This document shows, piece after piece, positions 43,349-52,542 of a stretch of 64,000 nucleotides of DNA (within the stretch, counting starts at the first letter, position 1; every line of letters starts with the position of its first letter). Under the pieces are notes generated by a model. That model ran no database searches. It was not told the DNA's origin and worked only from the letters and a program-made list of their open reading frames with translations. Made by a program: the position numbers and the translations under genes. The DNA comes from JAGMXM01 sp964458325 (lineage in GTDB: Bacteria; Verrucomicrobiota; Verrucomicrobiia; Limisphaerales; UBA1319), in contig CAYWIM010000010.1 of the NCBI GenBank assembly GCA_964458325.1, positions 1 to 64,000 of the forward strand. Reading direction: 5' to 3'.

Positions 43349-44392
43349 GTGAGAATCCTCATCCTCAAGCCCAGCTCTCTCGGCGACGTGGTCAATGCGA
43401 TCCCGGTGTTGCGTCTGATCAAGCGCAGCGATCCGGCCGCCTCGGTCTATTGGTGGATCAATGTGGAACTGGCGCCGCTGCTCGAAGGGGATCGGGACCT
43501 GGACGGCGTGATACGGTTCGACCGCTGGCACTGGGGGTCGCCATGGCGGTGGCCGGAGGCAGTCCAGAGCGTGCGGCGGATCCGCCGGATGGGCTTTGAC
43601 GTGGTGCTGGATCTGCAGGGCCTGCTGCGGAGCGGGCTCATGGCGTGGCTCGCCAACGGCGCAATGACGGTCGGGGTCGACGATCCGCGCGAAGGCGCCC
43701 CCGCATTTTACGATGTTCGCGTGTCGCGTCCGGAGCGCCGGCTCCACGCGGTGGACTGGTGTCTGGCGGCGCTGGGACCGCTGGGGGTGCCCATCGCATG
43801 GGATTTCGACTGGCTCCCGATCCGGGCGGACGTGGCGGATGCAGTCCGGCGGCGCTGGCCGATCGGGGATGATCCGTGGCTGGTCCTGCAGCCCGGGGCG
43901 CGCTGGCTGAACAAGCGGTGGCCGGCGGAGCATTTCGGGGCGCTGGTGCGGCTTTTGACCCAGGGCCGGCCAGACCTGCGCGTGGCCATTCTGGGCGGCG
44001 CCGCGGAGCGGGAGCTGGCAGAGGCGGTGCGGCAGGCGGCGCCAAGCCGCTGTTTGAATCTGGCCGGGGCGACCACGCTGTGGGAGATGATCGAGTGGGT
44101 TCGGTTGAGCTCGATGATGGTGACGAACGACACGGGGCCGATGCACATTGCGGCGGCCCTGGGGCGCCCGGTCGTGGCCGTGTTCGGTCCGACCGATCCC
44201 ATGCGAACCGGCCCATACGGGCAGGTCGAGCACGTGCTCCGGGAAGCCCTGGAGTGCGCGCCATGCCGGCGGCCCGAATGCCGCCATGATCCACCCATGG
44301 AATGCCTGACCCGGCTCAGTCCCGAGCGGGTCGCGGAAGCGGTCGAGATGCGATGGGCATCGAGCCAGAGGGCGCAGGCGCACTGCCCGTGA
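43349..44392 (+). CDS. Glycosyltransferase family 9 protein (heptosyltransferase-like)
   Basis: 347 residues starting at GTG with RILILKPSSLGDVVNAIPVL, the typical GT9 N-terminus. The C-terminal Rossmann half has WLVLQPGARWLNKRWPAEHFG, VAILGGAAERELAEA and MVTNDTGPMHIAAALGRPVVAVFGPTDP, the nucleotide-sugar site. Such enzymes add heptose or other sugars from ADP-heptose to the LPS core on the inner membrane. A second GT9 protein lies at 52543-53694. Which of the two is inner or outer core heptosyltransferase I or II cannot be settled from sequence alone. Confidence 0.9.
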   Translation: MRILILKPSSLGDVVNAIPVLRLIKRSDPAASVYWWINVELAPLLEGDRDLDGVIRFDRWHWGSPWRWPEAVQSVRRIRRMGFDVVLDLQGLLRSGLMAWLANGAMTVGVDDPREGAPAFYDVRVSRPERRLHAVDWCLAALGPLGVPIAWDFDWLPIRADVADAVRRRWPIGDDPWLVLQPGARWLNKRWPAEHFGALVRLLTQGRPDLRVAILGGAAERELAEAVRQAAPSRCLNLAGATTLWEMIEWVRLSSMMVTNDTGPMHIAAALGRPVVAVFGPTDPMRTGPYGQVEHVLREALECAPCRRPECRHDPPMECLTRLSPERVAEAVEMRWASSQRAQAHCP

Positions 44393-44543
44393 GCCATTGG
44401 GGCGGCCGCCGACATTTCGAGGGCAATGGTGAGCGGGCATCGGCCTCCGCCCCCTGACATCCGCTGCGGCTCATCGCCCCGCTGGTTTCGGGCTCGAATA
44501 TTGACGCTTGTCAATGCGCCGGGAGTGCCCGAGATTGAATCCG

Positions 44544-45467
44544 ATGAAAGGGATGTCGATCCGGTGGCTGGGCTTGTGCGCATGGCTTGCGGGGTGGGCA
44601 GCGAGCGCCCAGGTCCGCGTCGAGGTGGTGATGCCGCGGGATGTCTTCCTGGAAGATGAGCCGGTCATGGCCGGAGTCCGGGTGATCAATTACTCCGGGC
44701 GTCCGATCACACTGGGCAAGGACAACCGCTGGCTGCAGATCGCCGTGCAGACGCGAGGAGATCAGGTCGTGGAAGCCAGAGACGAGCTGCCGGCCGCCGG
44801 CGAATTCACCGTGGGATCGGCAGAGATGGGCACGCGGAGGGTGAACCTAACCCCCTATTTCAACATCCGATCTCCCGGGCGCTACAAGGTGACCGCGCAG
44901 GTGCGGATCGAGGAGTGGGACATGGCCGTGGCCAGCGCCCCCGCAGAATTCACCATCATCATGGGGACCAAGCTCTGGGAGCAGAAATTCGGGCTGTCGG
45001 GGCAGGGGGCACCGGCGGCTGGCCCGCCCGAGTTTCGCAAGTATGCGCTCGTCAAAGCCACGACATTGAAGGCCATGTATTTGTATCTGCGGGTTACGGA
45101 TGCGGAGGAGACGCGGATCTACTCGGTGCAGCCGATCGGGCCGCTGGTTTCCTCGAGCCGGCCCGAGGCCCAGGTCGATTCGGATGGCCATCTGCATGTC
45201 CTGAACCAGGTCGGGGCCCGGCGCTTTCAATATTGCCAGTATGATTCCAGCGGCGAATTGCAGGCTCGGCGCAGCTACCAGCACACCGACACGCGTCCGT
45301 CGCTGCGGGCCACAAGGGAGGGGCGGATCGTCGTGGCCGGCGGGATTCGGACGTTGAAGTCGGACGATTATCCGGGCCCGAATCAGGGGCGATTGGAGAC
45401 GCGGGCGGCAGCGCCTGTTCCGGCGCCGGCCATGGACCTGGATGTTGTTCCGCCCCGGAAACGGTAG
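44544..45467 (+). CDS. Small secreted protein of unknown function
   Basis: About 307 residues from MKGMSIRWLGLCAWLAG, a signal peptide ending at ASA/QVR. A TTG at 44508 in frame could extend it by twelve residues. The mature part begins with a beta-sandwich-like stretch (RVEVVMPRDVFLEDEPVMAGVRVINYSGRPITLG, then RVNLTPYFNIRSPGRYKVTAQVRI) and a second part with LVSSSRPEAQVDSDGHLHVLNQVGARRFQYC. It resembles hypothetical proteins of Verrucomicrobiota. No motif allows a function. It stands between the GT9 gene and the convergent epimerase gene. Confidence 0.75.
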   Translation: MKGMSIRWLGLCAWLAGWAASAQVRVEVVMPRDVFLEDEPVMAGVRVINYSGRPITLGKDNRWLQIAVQTRGDQVVEARDELPAAGEFTVGSAEMGTRRVNLTPYFNIRSPGRYKVTAQVRIEEWDMAVASAPAEFTIIMGTKLWEQKFGLSGQGAPAAGPPEFRKYALVKATTLKAMYLYLRVTDAEETRIYSVQPIGPLVSSSRPEAQVDSDGHLHVLNQVGARRFQYCQYDSSGELQARRSYQHTDTRPSLRATREGRIVVAGGIRTLKSDDYPGPNQGRLETRAAAPVPAPAMDLDVVPPRKR

Positions 45468-45474
45468 CCGGAAG

Positions 45475-46533
45475 CTAGCGGAAGCTGGGGGCGGCGGGTT
45501 GGACCCTCAGGCCATGGGGTGAGGGAGCGCGGGCGAACGAGAGCCGGCCCAGGTCGGCGCTGACCCCTTGGAAGGGGTCGTTCGTGATGAGGAGATTCCC
45601 GTCGAGGTCCAGGTAATCGGCCAGTTCAGCCAGATGCGCCGCGGCGGAGATGAGGAGGCTGGACTCGATCATGCACCCGATCATGGTTTGGAGGCCGGCG
45701 CTGCGGGCGGCTTGAAGGGCGCGCATGGCAGCCCGGGGACCGCCCGCCTTCACCAGCTTGACATTCACCCCGTGGAATCCCTGGCGAGCGAGGGCGATGT
45801 CGTTTTCGTCATGATAGGACTCGTCGGCGAAGAGCGGCAGCGGGGAGCGTTCCTTGAGCCAGATTTGGTCGGCGGGATCGGCCGCGGCGGGGAGGGGTTG
45901 CTCGATGAACTGCACGCGCCCGTCGCCGGCGAGCCACTCGAGCCGGCGCAGGGCGAGCTCGCGGGATTTCCAGCCCTCGTTGGCGTCGACGCGAACCCAC
46001 TTGTCGGGAGCGATCGATCGGACGATCCGCAGGGTTTCCTCGTCATGATCGCCGCCCATTTTGAGCTTGAGGATCGGGAACGGATCGGCGGCCTGAATCT
46101 TCCGGCGAAGGATGTCGGGCTGGTCGAGGCCGATGCTGTAGCAGGTGACATGGCGGCCTTCGGTAAAGCCCAGTCCGAGATAGTCGCAGAGGCGGCGTCC
46201 GGCGCGGCGGGCCGCAAGATCGACCAGCGCGGTGTTGACAGCGGCCTTGGCCGACCGCTGCCCGCTCTCGATCGATTCGAGGTATCGCTCCGCCGCATCG
46301 AGGTCGTCGACTCCGAGCCGGGCGGGATCGACCCGCTCGAGGAACTGCCGGACCGATGCGCGCGATTCGCCGTATCGCTCGGGGGGGGCGGCTTCGCCCC
46401 ACGCGACCTGGTTTTCGTGCTCGAGGCGAACGAACACCTGGGGCGCAGCGGTTTTGCCCGGGGAGCGGCGGGGTCCCGCAACCGCCCAGGGGAACGCGAG
46501 CTGGAGATCGAAATCGTGGAGGGTCAAGCGCAT
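45475..46533 (-). CDS. Enolase-superfamily dipeptide epimerase (L-Ala-D/L-Glu epimerase-like)
   Basis: 352 residues from MRLTLHDFDLQLAFPWAVAG. The catalytic pattern of the muconate-lactonising subgroup is visible: K156-L-K158 in ILKLKMGG, metal ligands D183 (VRVDANEGW), E211 (FIEQPLP) and D237 (FADESYHD), and lysine 262 in VNVKLVKAGG as second base. MIGCMIESSLLISA is the usual C-terminal active-site strand. The closest functional group is dipeptide epimerase, which inverts L-Ala-D-Glu from peptidoglycan; a related substrate is possible. Two short genes to either side are unrelated in role. Confidence 0.88.
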   Translation of the reverse strand: MRLTLHDFDLQLAFPWAVAGPRRSPGKTAAPQVFVRLEHENQVAWGEAAPPERYGESRASVRQFLERVDPARLGVDDLDAAERYLESIESGQRSAKAAVNTALVDLAARRAGRRLCDYLGLGFTEGRHVTCYSIGLDQPDILRRKIQAADPFPILKLKMGGDHDEETLRIVRSIAPDKWVRVDANEGWKSRELALRRLEWLAGDGRVQFIEQPLPAAADPADQIWLKERSPLPLFADESYHDENDIALARQGFHGVNVKLVKAGGPRAAMRALQAARSAGLQTMIGCMIESSLLISAAAHLAELADYLDLDGNLLITNDPFQGVSADLGRLSFARAPSPHGLRVQPAAPSFR

Positions 46534-46628
46534 GGGCAAGGATGGTTGGATGCGCCGGTCAGGAGTCGGAGTGCGCCCGCGGATTTCGTGGGATCCGGCG
46601 GGCGCCAAGCGATCCGGCGGCGGGCGGT

Positions 46629-47855
46629 TCAGCGCGAAGCGCGCGCAGGCCGGGCCTTGGCGGGCGCTTCCTGGATGAAGACGAATGTCCCTTTTTTGTT
46701 GCTCACGATGACATCCGGCCGGCGATCGCCGTTGAGGTCGGCGGCGGCGACCTGGGTGCCCACGCCGGAGTCGGCATCGATCAGGCGGGGGACGAAGTCG
46801 GTGGTGGATCCTCGGGAGACGCGCTGGAACCAATAGAGCACGGCCGGGGCGTCGGATTCGGGGTCCGTCGGGGGCGGGTGGGCCCACCAGCGTTTGCCAG
46901 TGACGAAATCGCGCAGGCCATCGCCGTCGATGTCGACCAGGGCGAAGGCATGGATCTGGGTGAACTTGACGCCGTAAGGGCTGTCGGATTCCTTCTCGCC
47001 CATGAGGAGGTGCTGGCGGAAGGAGATGCGGCCTTCGGAGCGGACCTGCTCGAACCAGGCCAATCCGTAGCGATGCGGATCGAGGCAGGTGATCACGTCG
47101 TTCAGCCCGTCACCGTTGACATCGTCCACGAGCATCTGCGCGGCGCCGGCGCCGAAGGAGAAATCATGTCGTTTCCAGACGGGGTCGCCGTCGAGAGACG
47201 CAGGCTGTTCCCACCAGCCGGTGTATTCGAGGAAATCCTTCCGGCCGTCGCCATTGAGGTCGCCGATGCCGACGCCGTGGGTGTACTTGTGGTATTTGCC
47301 TTTGGGGGAGATGGGGTGGAATTTCCACGGCTGGGTGGGCTGGGACGGGTCGGCTTGGGCGTAGCCGAGGTAGCCATTGTAGTTGAAGATCAGATCGGGC
47401 CGGCCGTCGCCGGTGAGGTCATCGAATCCGGGCGATTCGTTGTCGATGACGGGGAAGGCGAGGTGGCGGGTCCAGTGGCCGTCGCGGCCGCCGGGATTCT
47501 GGTACCAAAATCCGTTCGTGCCCGGCGTATCGATGGCGAAGATATCGGGGCGTCGATCTCCGTTGAAGTCCCAGACGAAGGTGACGAAATTGTCGGAATA
47601 ACCTCTGGGCGCGTACTCCTTGGCGGGGCGGTACTCGAATCGTTCCTGGAAAGCGGGTCCGGCATACCAGAACGGGCCCGCAACCACATCGACATGCCCG
47701 TCGCCATTGAAGTCGCCATGATAGGCGCCTTCGGCGTAAAATTGGTCGGACAGGACGATTTTGCGGAATGTCACCGGCGAGGTGTCGGCCGCGGGGAGGG
47801 CGGCGGCAGCCGCCAGAAGCGCGAGCGCAAGAAAGGTGAGGCGTCGTTCGTTCAT
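46629..47855 (-). CDS. Secreted FG-GAP/VCBS-repeat protein
   Basis: 408 residues with a signal peptide (MNERRLTFLALALLAAAAALPAA). Repeated calcium-binding-like D.N.DG..D sequences mark a beta-propeller: GDFNGDGHVDVVAG, WDFNGDRRPDIFAID, DDLTGDGRPDLIFNYNG, GDLNGDGRKDFLEY, DDVNGDGLNDVITC, VDIDGDGLRDFVTGK, ADLNGDRRPDVIVSN. That is seven repeats, enough for one propeller. Such proteins are common in Verrucomicrobiota and Planctomycetes and are thought to bind surfaces or ligands; no enzymatic motif is visible. The stop is 95 nt upstream of the epimerase start on the same strand. Confidence 0.9.
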   Translation of the reverse strand: MNERRLTFLALALLAAAAALPAADTSPVTFRKIVLSDQFYAEGAYHGDFNGDGHVDVVAGPFWYAGPAFQERFEYRPAKEYAPRGYSDNFVTFVWDFNGDRRPDIFAIDTPGTNGFWYQNPGGRDGHWTRHLAFPVIDNESPGFDDLTGDGRPDLIFNYNGYLGYAQADPSQPTQPWKFHPISPKGKYHKYTHGVGIGDLNGDGRKDFLEYTGWWEQPASLDGDPVWKRHDFSFGAGAAQMLVDDVNGDGLNDVITCLDPHRYGLAWFEQVRSEGRISFRQHLLMGEKESDSPYGVKFTQIHAFALVDIDGDGLRDFVTGKRWWAHPPPTDPESDAPAVLYWFQRVSRGSTTDFVPRLIDADSGVGTQVAAADLNGDRRPDVIVSNKKGTFVFIQEAPAKARPARASR

Positions 47856-48137
47856 GGCTAATCTCTGGCAGGCCGATTTCGTTTGGTCAAGGGAGATGAA
47901 GCGATCGGGCGCTTTTCCTAGGGCGGGCGTTCCCCCGCGGGTCGATGTGGGAGAAGGGGGCCCCGGCGGTGCGGTTCCCGAGACGGATCTCTTTGGCTCT
48001 CATCGGAGTTCATTGCCTGCCATAACGAATGGGCCGGCGTCGAGGCCAAAAAGAGCCGGGCTGCGCGGGCGTCGAGGGGGTCGAGAATCGTGGTGGACAA
48101 CCGGCCCGCCGTGGGGCTTTAATCGGGGCGACAACCT
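47856..48137. other. 282-nt divergent spacer
   Basis: Spacer between the FG-GAP gene and the oxidoreductase. A 60-codon minus-strand frame (47918-48100) is open but has no recognisable domain, no ribosome-binding site and no matching neighbour; I do not call it a gene. No clear promoter or RNA is visible. Confidence 0.3.
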
Positions 48138-49505
48138 ATGAAACCCATTCTATCGCGCCGGGTGTTTCTGCAGCGGAGCGCTCAATGTCTGGCACTGGGG
48201 ATCGGAATGCCGCAGGTGGCGCGGAATTCGGTGTTGGGTCGCGGTGCCGAGGCGTCGCCGGCCAACCGTATCTTGGTGGGCTGCATCGGCACGGGGCCGC
48301 AGGGCCAAGGGGTGATGCGATCGTTTTTGGCTCAGCCGGATGCCCGGATCGTGGCCATCTGCGACGTCAAGGACGAGCAGCAACAGCAGGCCCGGGACGC
48401 GGTGAACAAACGCAACGGCGACACGGATTGCGCGGTCTACCGGGATTTTCGGGAGTTGCTGGCACGCCCGGATATCGAGGTGGTGCTGGTCGCCACGCCG
48501 GATCACTGGCATGTGCCGGTGGCCATCGCCGCCGCGCGGGCCGGCAAGGACATGTATCTGGAAAAACCGATGGGATTGTCGATCGCCGAGGATCAGAAGC
48601 TGCGGACGGCGATTCAGGAGCATCGCCGGATGTTCCAGTTCGGCACCCAGCAGCGGTCGAGCGATCAATTCCGGCTGGCGTGCGAGCTGGTGCGCAACGG
48701 GCGGATTGGCGCCTTGCGCGAGATCAACGTCTGGTGCGCGGCCAGCCAGCCGGGCGGGTCGGACCGGCCGATCCCAACGCCGCCGGGCATCCATTACGAC
48801 ATGTGGCTGGGGCCGGCGCCCTACACGCCTTACACCGAAGGCAAGTGCGCGGCGAACAACAAAACCTGGTGGTTCAATTACGATTACGCCCTGGGATTCA
48901 TCGCCGGTTGGGGGGTGCACCCGCTCGATATTGCATTGTGGGCAACGGACGCGTTTCGTCAGGGGACGCTCGAGGTCGAGGGGCGGGCGGTGATTCCAAC
49001 CCAAGGGGCCTGCAACACGGCGGTGGCCTGGGAGGTGGTGTTCCGGTGCGCCAACGGGGTGAAGATGACGTATAAAGGCAACCGGAATGGCTTCGCGGAA
49101 TCGCTGCCGATGAACGATCTATCCGCCTGGGCCAGCCGATACGAAAAAATCATCGATCATGGGACGGCGTTCGAGGGGAGCGAGGGCTGGATCCTGGTGG
49201 ATCGCAGCGGGATTCGCACCCGCCCGGAACGGCTGATCGAGGAGAGGTTCGGATCGGGCGACGTCCGCCTGGCTCGCAGCTCGAATCATGTGCGCAACCT
49301 GCTGGATAACGTCCGATCCCGAGGCCGGACCGTCTGTCCGATCGAGGAGGCGTTCGAGGCGGACCTTCTCTGTCATCTGAGCGACATCGCCACCCGGCTC
49401 GAACGCCCCCTGAAATGGGATCCAATCCGCGAGTCCTTTGTGGACGATGCGGAAGCCAACCGCCGCCTGGGGCTGCGTCCCATGCGCCCGCCGTGGCAGG
49501 TGTAG
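48138..49505 (+). CDS. Tat-exported Gfo/Idh/MocA family oxidoreductase (second copy)
   Basis: 455 residues. MKPILSRRVFLQRSAQCLAL is a twin-arginine-type leader. The Rossmann motif is ILVGCIGTGPQGQGVM, then VAICDVKDEQ, VVLVATPDHWHVPVAI and the EKP motif in YLEKPMGLS. The second domain includes REINVWCAASQPGGS and GIHYDMWLGPAPYTPY, WWFNYDYALGFIAGWGVHPLDIAL. It is a paralogue of the protein at 15730 with a similar plan. Substrate unknown; probably a sugar or polyol derivative. It lies convergent to the ppdK gene, with a strong terminator between them. Confidence 0.92.
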   Translation: MKPILSRRVFLQRSAQCLALGIGMPQVARNSVLGRGAEASPANRILVGCIGTGPQGQGVMRSFLAQPDARIVAICDVKDEQQQQARDAVNKRNGDTDCAVYRDFRELLARPDIEVVLVATPDHWHVPVAIAAARAGKDMYLEKPMGLSIAEDQKLRTAIQEHRRMFQFGTQQRSSDQFRLACELVRNGRIGALREINVWCAASQPGGSDRPIPTPPGIHYDMWLGPAPYTPYTEGKCAANNKTWWFNYDYALGFIAGWGVHPLDIALWATDAFRQGTLEVEGRAVIPTQGACNTAVAWEVVFRCANGVKMTYKGNRNGFAESLPMNDLSAWASRYEKIIDHGTAFEGSEGWILVDRSGIRTRPERLIEERFGSGDVRLARSSNHVRNLLDNVRSRGRTVCPIEEAFEADLLCHLSDIATRLERPLKWDPIRESFVDDAEANRRLGLRPMRPPWQV

Positions 49506-49597
49506 AGTCGGGCTGCCGATGCGCTGGCGCGCACGGCCCGGTCCCCTGCCTCGAGATCGAGCAGGCTTGCCGCTATACGCAGCGTCATCCAAAAGAA

Positions 49598-49626
49598 AAA
49601 CGGCGCCCGCGGATCGGGCGCCGTTT
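49598..49626 (-). terminator. Rho-independent terminator of ppdK, also serving the convergent oxidoreductase
   Basis: AAACGGCGCCCG-cggat-CGGGCGCCGTTT is a perfect 12-bp stem with a 5-nt loop. Read on the minus strand it is followed by TTTTTCTTTT, a classical U-tract, and lies 17 nt after the ppdK stop. On the plus strand the stem ends in TTT only, so the effect on the oxidoreductase transcript should be weaker. Confidence 0.9.
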
Positions 49627-49643
49627 CGATTCCCGAGCAGGAT

Positions 49644-52466
49644 CTACTTCTTCCGGCCGCCTTTGCGGGCGGGCTTGGCGTTTTTCGCCGGCCGGGCGGG
49701 TTTGGCGGCGCGAGCGGGGCGCGCCGCGGGCCGAGGCGCCTGGAGCTCCTCGAGGGCGGCCTGGGCGGCCGCAAGTCGCGCCACCGGCACGCGGAAGGGC
49801 GAGCAGCTGACGTAGGATAGCCCAACCTTGTGGCAGAACTTCACGGTGTCGGGATCGCCGCCGTGTTCGCCGCAGATGCCGAGCTTGATGTCGGGGCGGG
49901 ACTGGCGGCCTTTCTCGACTGCGATCTTCATGAGCTGGCCGACGCCGGTGACGTCGATCGTCGCAAACGGATTTTTCCGGACGATTTCGTATTCCTGGTA
50001 TTTGGGCAGGAAGCTGGCGGCGTCGTCGCGGCTCATGCCCAGCGCCGTTTGGGTGAGGTCATTGGTCCCGAAGCTGAAGAACTGGGCGGTCTGCGCGATT
50101 TCGTCGGCCGTGAGGGCGCCGCGGGGGACCTCGATCATGGTGCCAACGAGGTAATCGATCTTGACTTGCTGCTCCTTCATGACGTCCTGGGCGACGCGAT
50201 GGACGACCTCGACCTGGAGGTCGAGCTCCTTCTTGAATCCGACCAGGGGGATCATGATTTCGGGTTTGACCTTGAGGCCCTCTTTGCGGACCTGGGCGGC
50301 GGCCTCGAAGACGGCGCGGGCCTGCATCTCGGAGATTTCCGGATAGATGATCCCGAGGCGGCAGCCGCGGAAGCCGAGCATGGGGTTTTGCTCCTTGAGC
50401 TCCGAGACGCGCTGCTGGATCTTCTCGACGGGCACGTTCATCTTGACGGCCAGATCCTTTTGCGCCGGTACCTCGTGGGGCAGGAACTCATGAAGCGGCG
50501 GGTCGAGGAAGCGGATGGTCGCCGGCAGCCCCTTCAATGCGCGGAAGATGCCCGCGAAATCATCGCGCTGGAACGGCAGGATTTTGGCGAGGGCCTTCTT
50601 GCGATCGTCCACGTTGTCCGCGAGAATCATCTCGCGCATGGCGTCGATGCGATTGCCTTCGAAAAACATGTGTTCGGTCCGGCAGAGACCGATGCCGCGG
50701 GCGCCGAACGCGACGGCGTTCGCGGTCTGGGCGGGATTATCGGCGTTGGTTCGGACATGGAGGCGGGTGACCTTATCGCACCAGTCCATGAGCTTTTTGA
50801 AGTTCTGGTAGGTGGGGCTCTGGCTGGGATCGAGCGATTTTTCGATCAGGACCTGGACGACCTCGGAGGCGGCGGTCTTGATATCGCCGGGGTAGACTTC
50901 GCCGAGCGTGCCGTTGATCGAGATGTAATCGCCCTCCTTGAGGGTGATATTGGCGGCGCTGACCGTGCGGGCATCGTAATCGATCTGGAGCGAGTGGGCG
51001 CCGCAAACGCAGACCTTGCCCATCTGGCGGGCCACCAGGGCGGCGTGGGAGCTGACGCCCCCGCGAGCGGTCAAAATGCCCTCGGCCGCGATCATGCCGC
51101 GCAGATCTTCGGGAGAGGTTTCGAGCCGGACCATGAGGACCTTTTCTCCCTTGCGGGCGGCCTCGACGGCGCGGTCGGCGTTGAGATAGAGGTGGCCGGA
51201 GGCCGCGCCGGGTCCGGCGGGAAGGCCGGTCGCGATGCACTTGGCTTCCTGGACCGCCTTGCGGTCGAAGATGGGCGCCAGCACCTGGTCGAGCTGGTCG
51301 GCCGGGACGCGCCGGATCGCCGTCTGCCAGTCGATCAGCTTTTCTTTCTGCATTTCGACGGCAAAGCGGAGCGCGGCGATCCCGGTGCGCTTGCCGTTGC
51401 GGGTCTGAAGCATGAACAGATGCCCGTCCTGGATCGTGAACTCGAAGTCCTGCACGTCTTTGAAATGCTTCTCGAGGATGCCCCGGACCTGCTCCAGCCT
51501 GGCGAAGGCGTCGGGCAGATGCTTGTTGAGCTGGGCGACCGGCTCGGGGGTGCGGACGCCGGCCACCACGTCCTCGCCCTGGGCGTTGATCAGAAACTCG
51601 CCGTAGAAAACCTTCTCGCCCGTGGCAGGATCGCGGGTGAAGGCCACGCCGGAGCCGGAGTTTTCGCCGGTGTTGCCGAAGACCATGGCCTGGACGTTGA
51701 CGGCCGTGCCCCATTCGTGAGGGATGCCGTACTTGCGGCGATAGACGATGGCCCGGTCGTTCATCCAGGAGCCGAACACGGCCCCGATGGCGCCCCGAAG
51801 CTGATCCCAAGGCGAGGCCGGGAAATCCTTGCCGGTGCGTTCCTTGACGAGGGCCTTGAAACGGCGGATCAGCTCCTGCAGGTCACCGACCGTGAGCCGG
51901 GTGTCCTCGATGTTGTGATCGTGGTAGCGCTCTTCCTTGAGGGCGCCGATGACAACTTCGAAGGGCTCGTGATCCTCGCTGGGCAATTTCTGAACGCCGA
52001 GGACGACATCGCCGTACATCTGGATGAAGCGGCGGTAGCAATCCCACGCGAAACGCTCGTTTCGAGTCGCTTGCACCAGGGCCAGGACGGTCTGATCGTT
52101 GAGGCCCAGATTCAGAATCGTGTCCATCATGCCGGGCATCGAATCGCGGGCGCCGGACCGAACCGCCAGCAGGAGCGGCATGGCGGCCTGGTCGCCGAAA
52201 CGGGTGCCCATGATTTCCTCCATGCGGGCGACGCTGGCCCGGACATGGGCGTCGAGGTCTTTGGGATAGGTCCGCTTGTTGGCGTAATAGTAAGTGCAGA
52301 CTTCCGTGGTGATGGTGAATCCCGGAGGCACGGGCAATCCGATGCGGGTCATCTCGGCGAGGTTGGCGCCTTTGCCGCCGAGGAGGGACTTCATCGAGCC
52401 ATCGCCATCGGCTTGCTTGTTGCCGAAGAAGTAGACGTACTTGGGTGCTTTCGCTGCTTTAGCCAT
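49644..52466 (-). CDS. ppdK: Pyruvate, phosphate dikinase
   Basis: 940 residues. PPDK interconverts pyruvate, ATP and Pi with PEP, AMP and PPi and so links glycolysis to gluconeogenesis. KYVYFFGNKQADGDGSMKSL and LLGGKGANLAEMTRIGLPVPPGF open the nucleotide-binding domain; LTARGGVSSHAALVARQMGK carries the phosphorylated H474; the PEP-binding barrel has LCRTEHMFFE, GFRGCRLGIIYPEI, FSFGTNDLTQTALGMSRDDA and GICGEHGGDP. After the fold the protein has a ~40-residue tail rich in P, A, R and K (ARPARAAKPARPAKNAKPAR). The start lies 76 nt after the LPS operon stop. A strong terminator follows. Confidence 0.96.
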   Translation of the reverse strand: MAKAAKAPKYVYFFGNKQADGDGSMKSLLGGKGANLAEMTRIGLPVPPGFTITTEVCTYYYANKRTYPKDLDAHVRASVARMEEIMGTRFGDQAAMPLLLAVRSGARDSMPGMMDTILNLGLNDQTVLALVQATRNERFAWDCYRRFIQMYGDVVLGVQKLPSEDHEPFEVVIGALKEERYHDHNIEDTRLTVGDLQELIRRFKALVKERTGKDFPASPWDQLRGAIGAVFGSWMNDRAIVYRRKYGIPHEWGTAVNVQAMVFGNTGENSGSGVAFTRDPATGEKVFYGEFLINAQGEDVVAGVRTPEPVAQLNKHLPDAFARLEQVRGILEKHFKDVQDFEFTIQDGHLFMLQTRNGKRTGIAALRFAVEMQKEKLIDWQTAIRRVPADQLDQVLAPIFDRKAVQEAKCIATGLPAGPGAASGHLYLNADRAVEAARKGEKVLMVRLETSPEDLRGMIAAEGILTARGGVSSHAALVARQMGKVCVCGAHSLQIDYDARTVSAANITLKEGDYISINGTLGEVYPGDIKTAASEVVQVLIEKSLDPSQSPTYQNFKKLMDWCDKVTRLHVRTNADNPAQTANAVAFGARGIGLCRTEHMFFEGNRIDAMREMILADNVDDRKKALAKILPFQRDDFAGIFRALKGLPATIRFLDPPLHEFLPHEVPAQKDLAVKMNVPVEKIQQRVSELKEQNPMLGFRGCRLGIIYPEISEMQARAVFEAAAQVRKEGLKVKPEIMIPLVGFKKELDLQVEVVHRVAQDVMKEQQVKIDYLVGTMIEVPRGALTADEIAQTAQFFSFGTNDLTQTALGMSRDDAASFLPKYQEYEIVRKNPFATIDVTGVGQLMKIAVEKGRQSRPDIKLGICGEHGGDPDTVKFCHKVGLSYVSCSPFRVPVARLAAAQAALEELQAPRPAARPARAAKPARPAKNAKPARKGGRKK

Positions 52467-52542
52467 AGATCAGGTTTCGTTCAGTTGTGTCGGTCGAAAG
52501 GTCGAAGACCAGCCGGGGACTCTAACAAAGGGCAGGGGGCTG

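Noticed and set aside
47918..48100. 60-codon minus-strand gene in a divergent spacer
   Set aside because: No ribosome-binding site, no recognised domain and a composition like other non-coding frames here.
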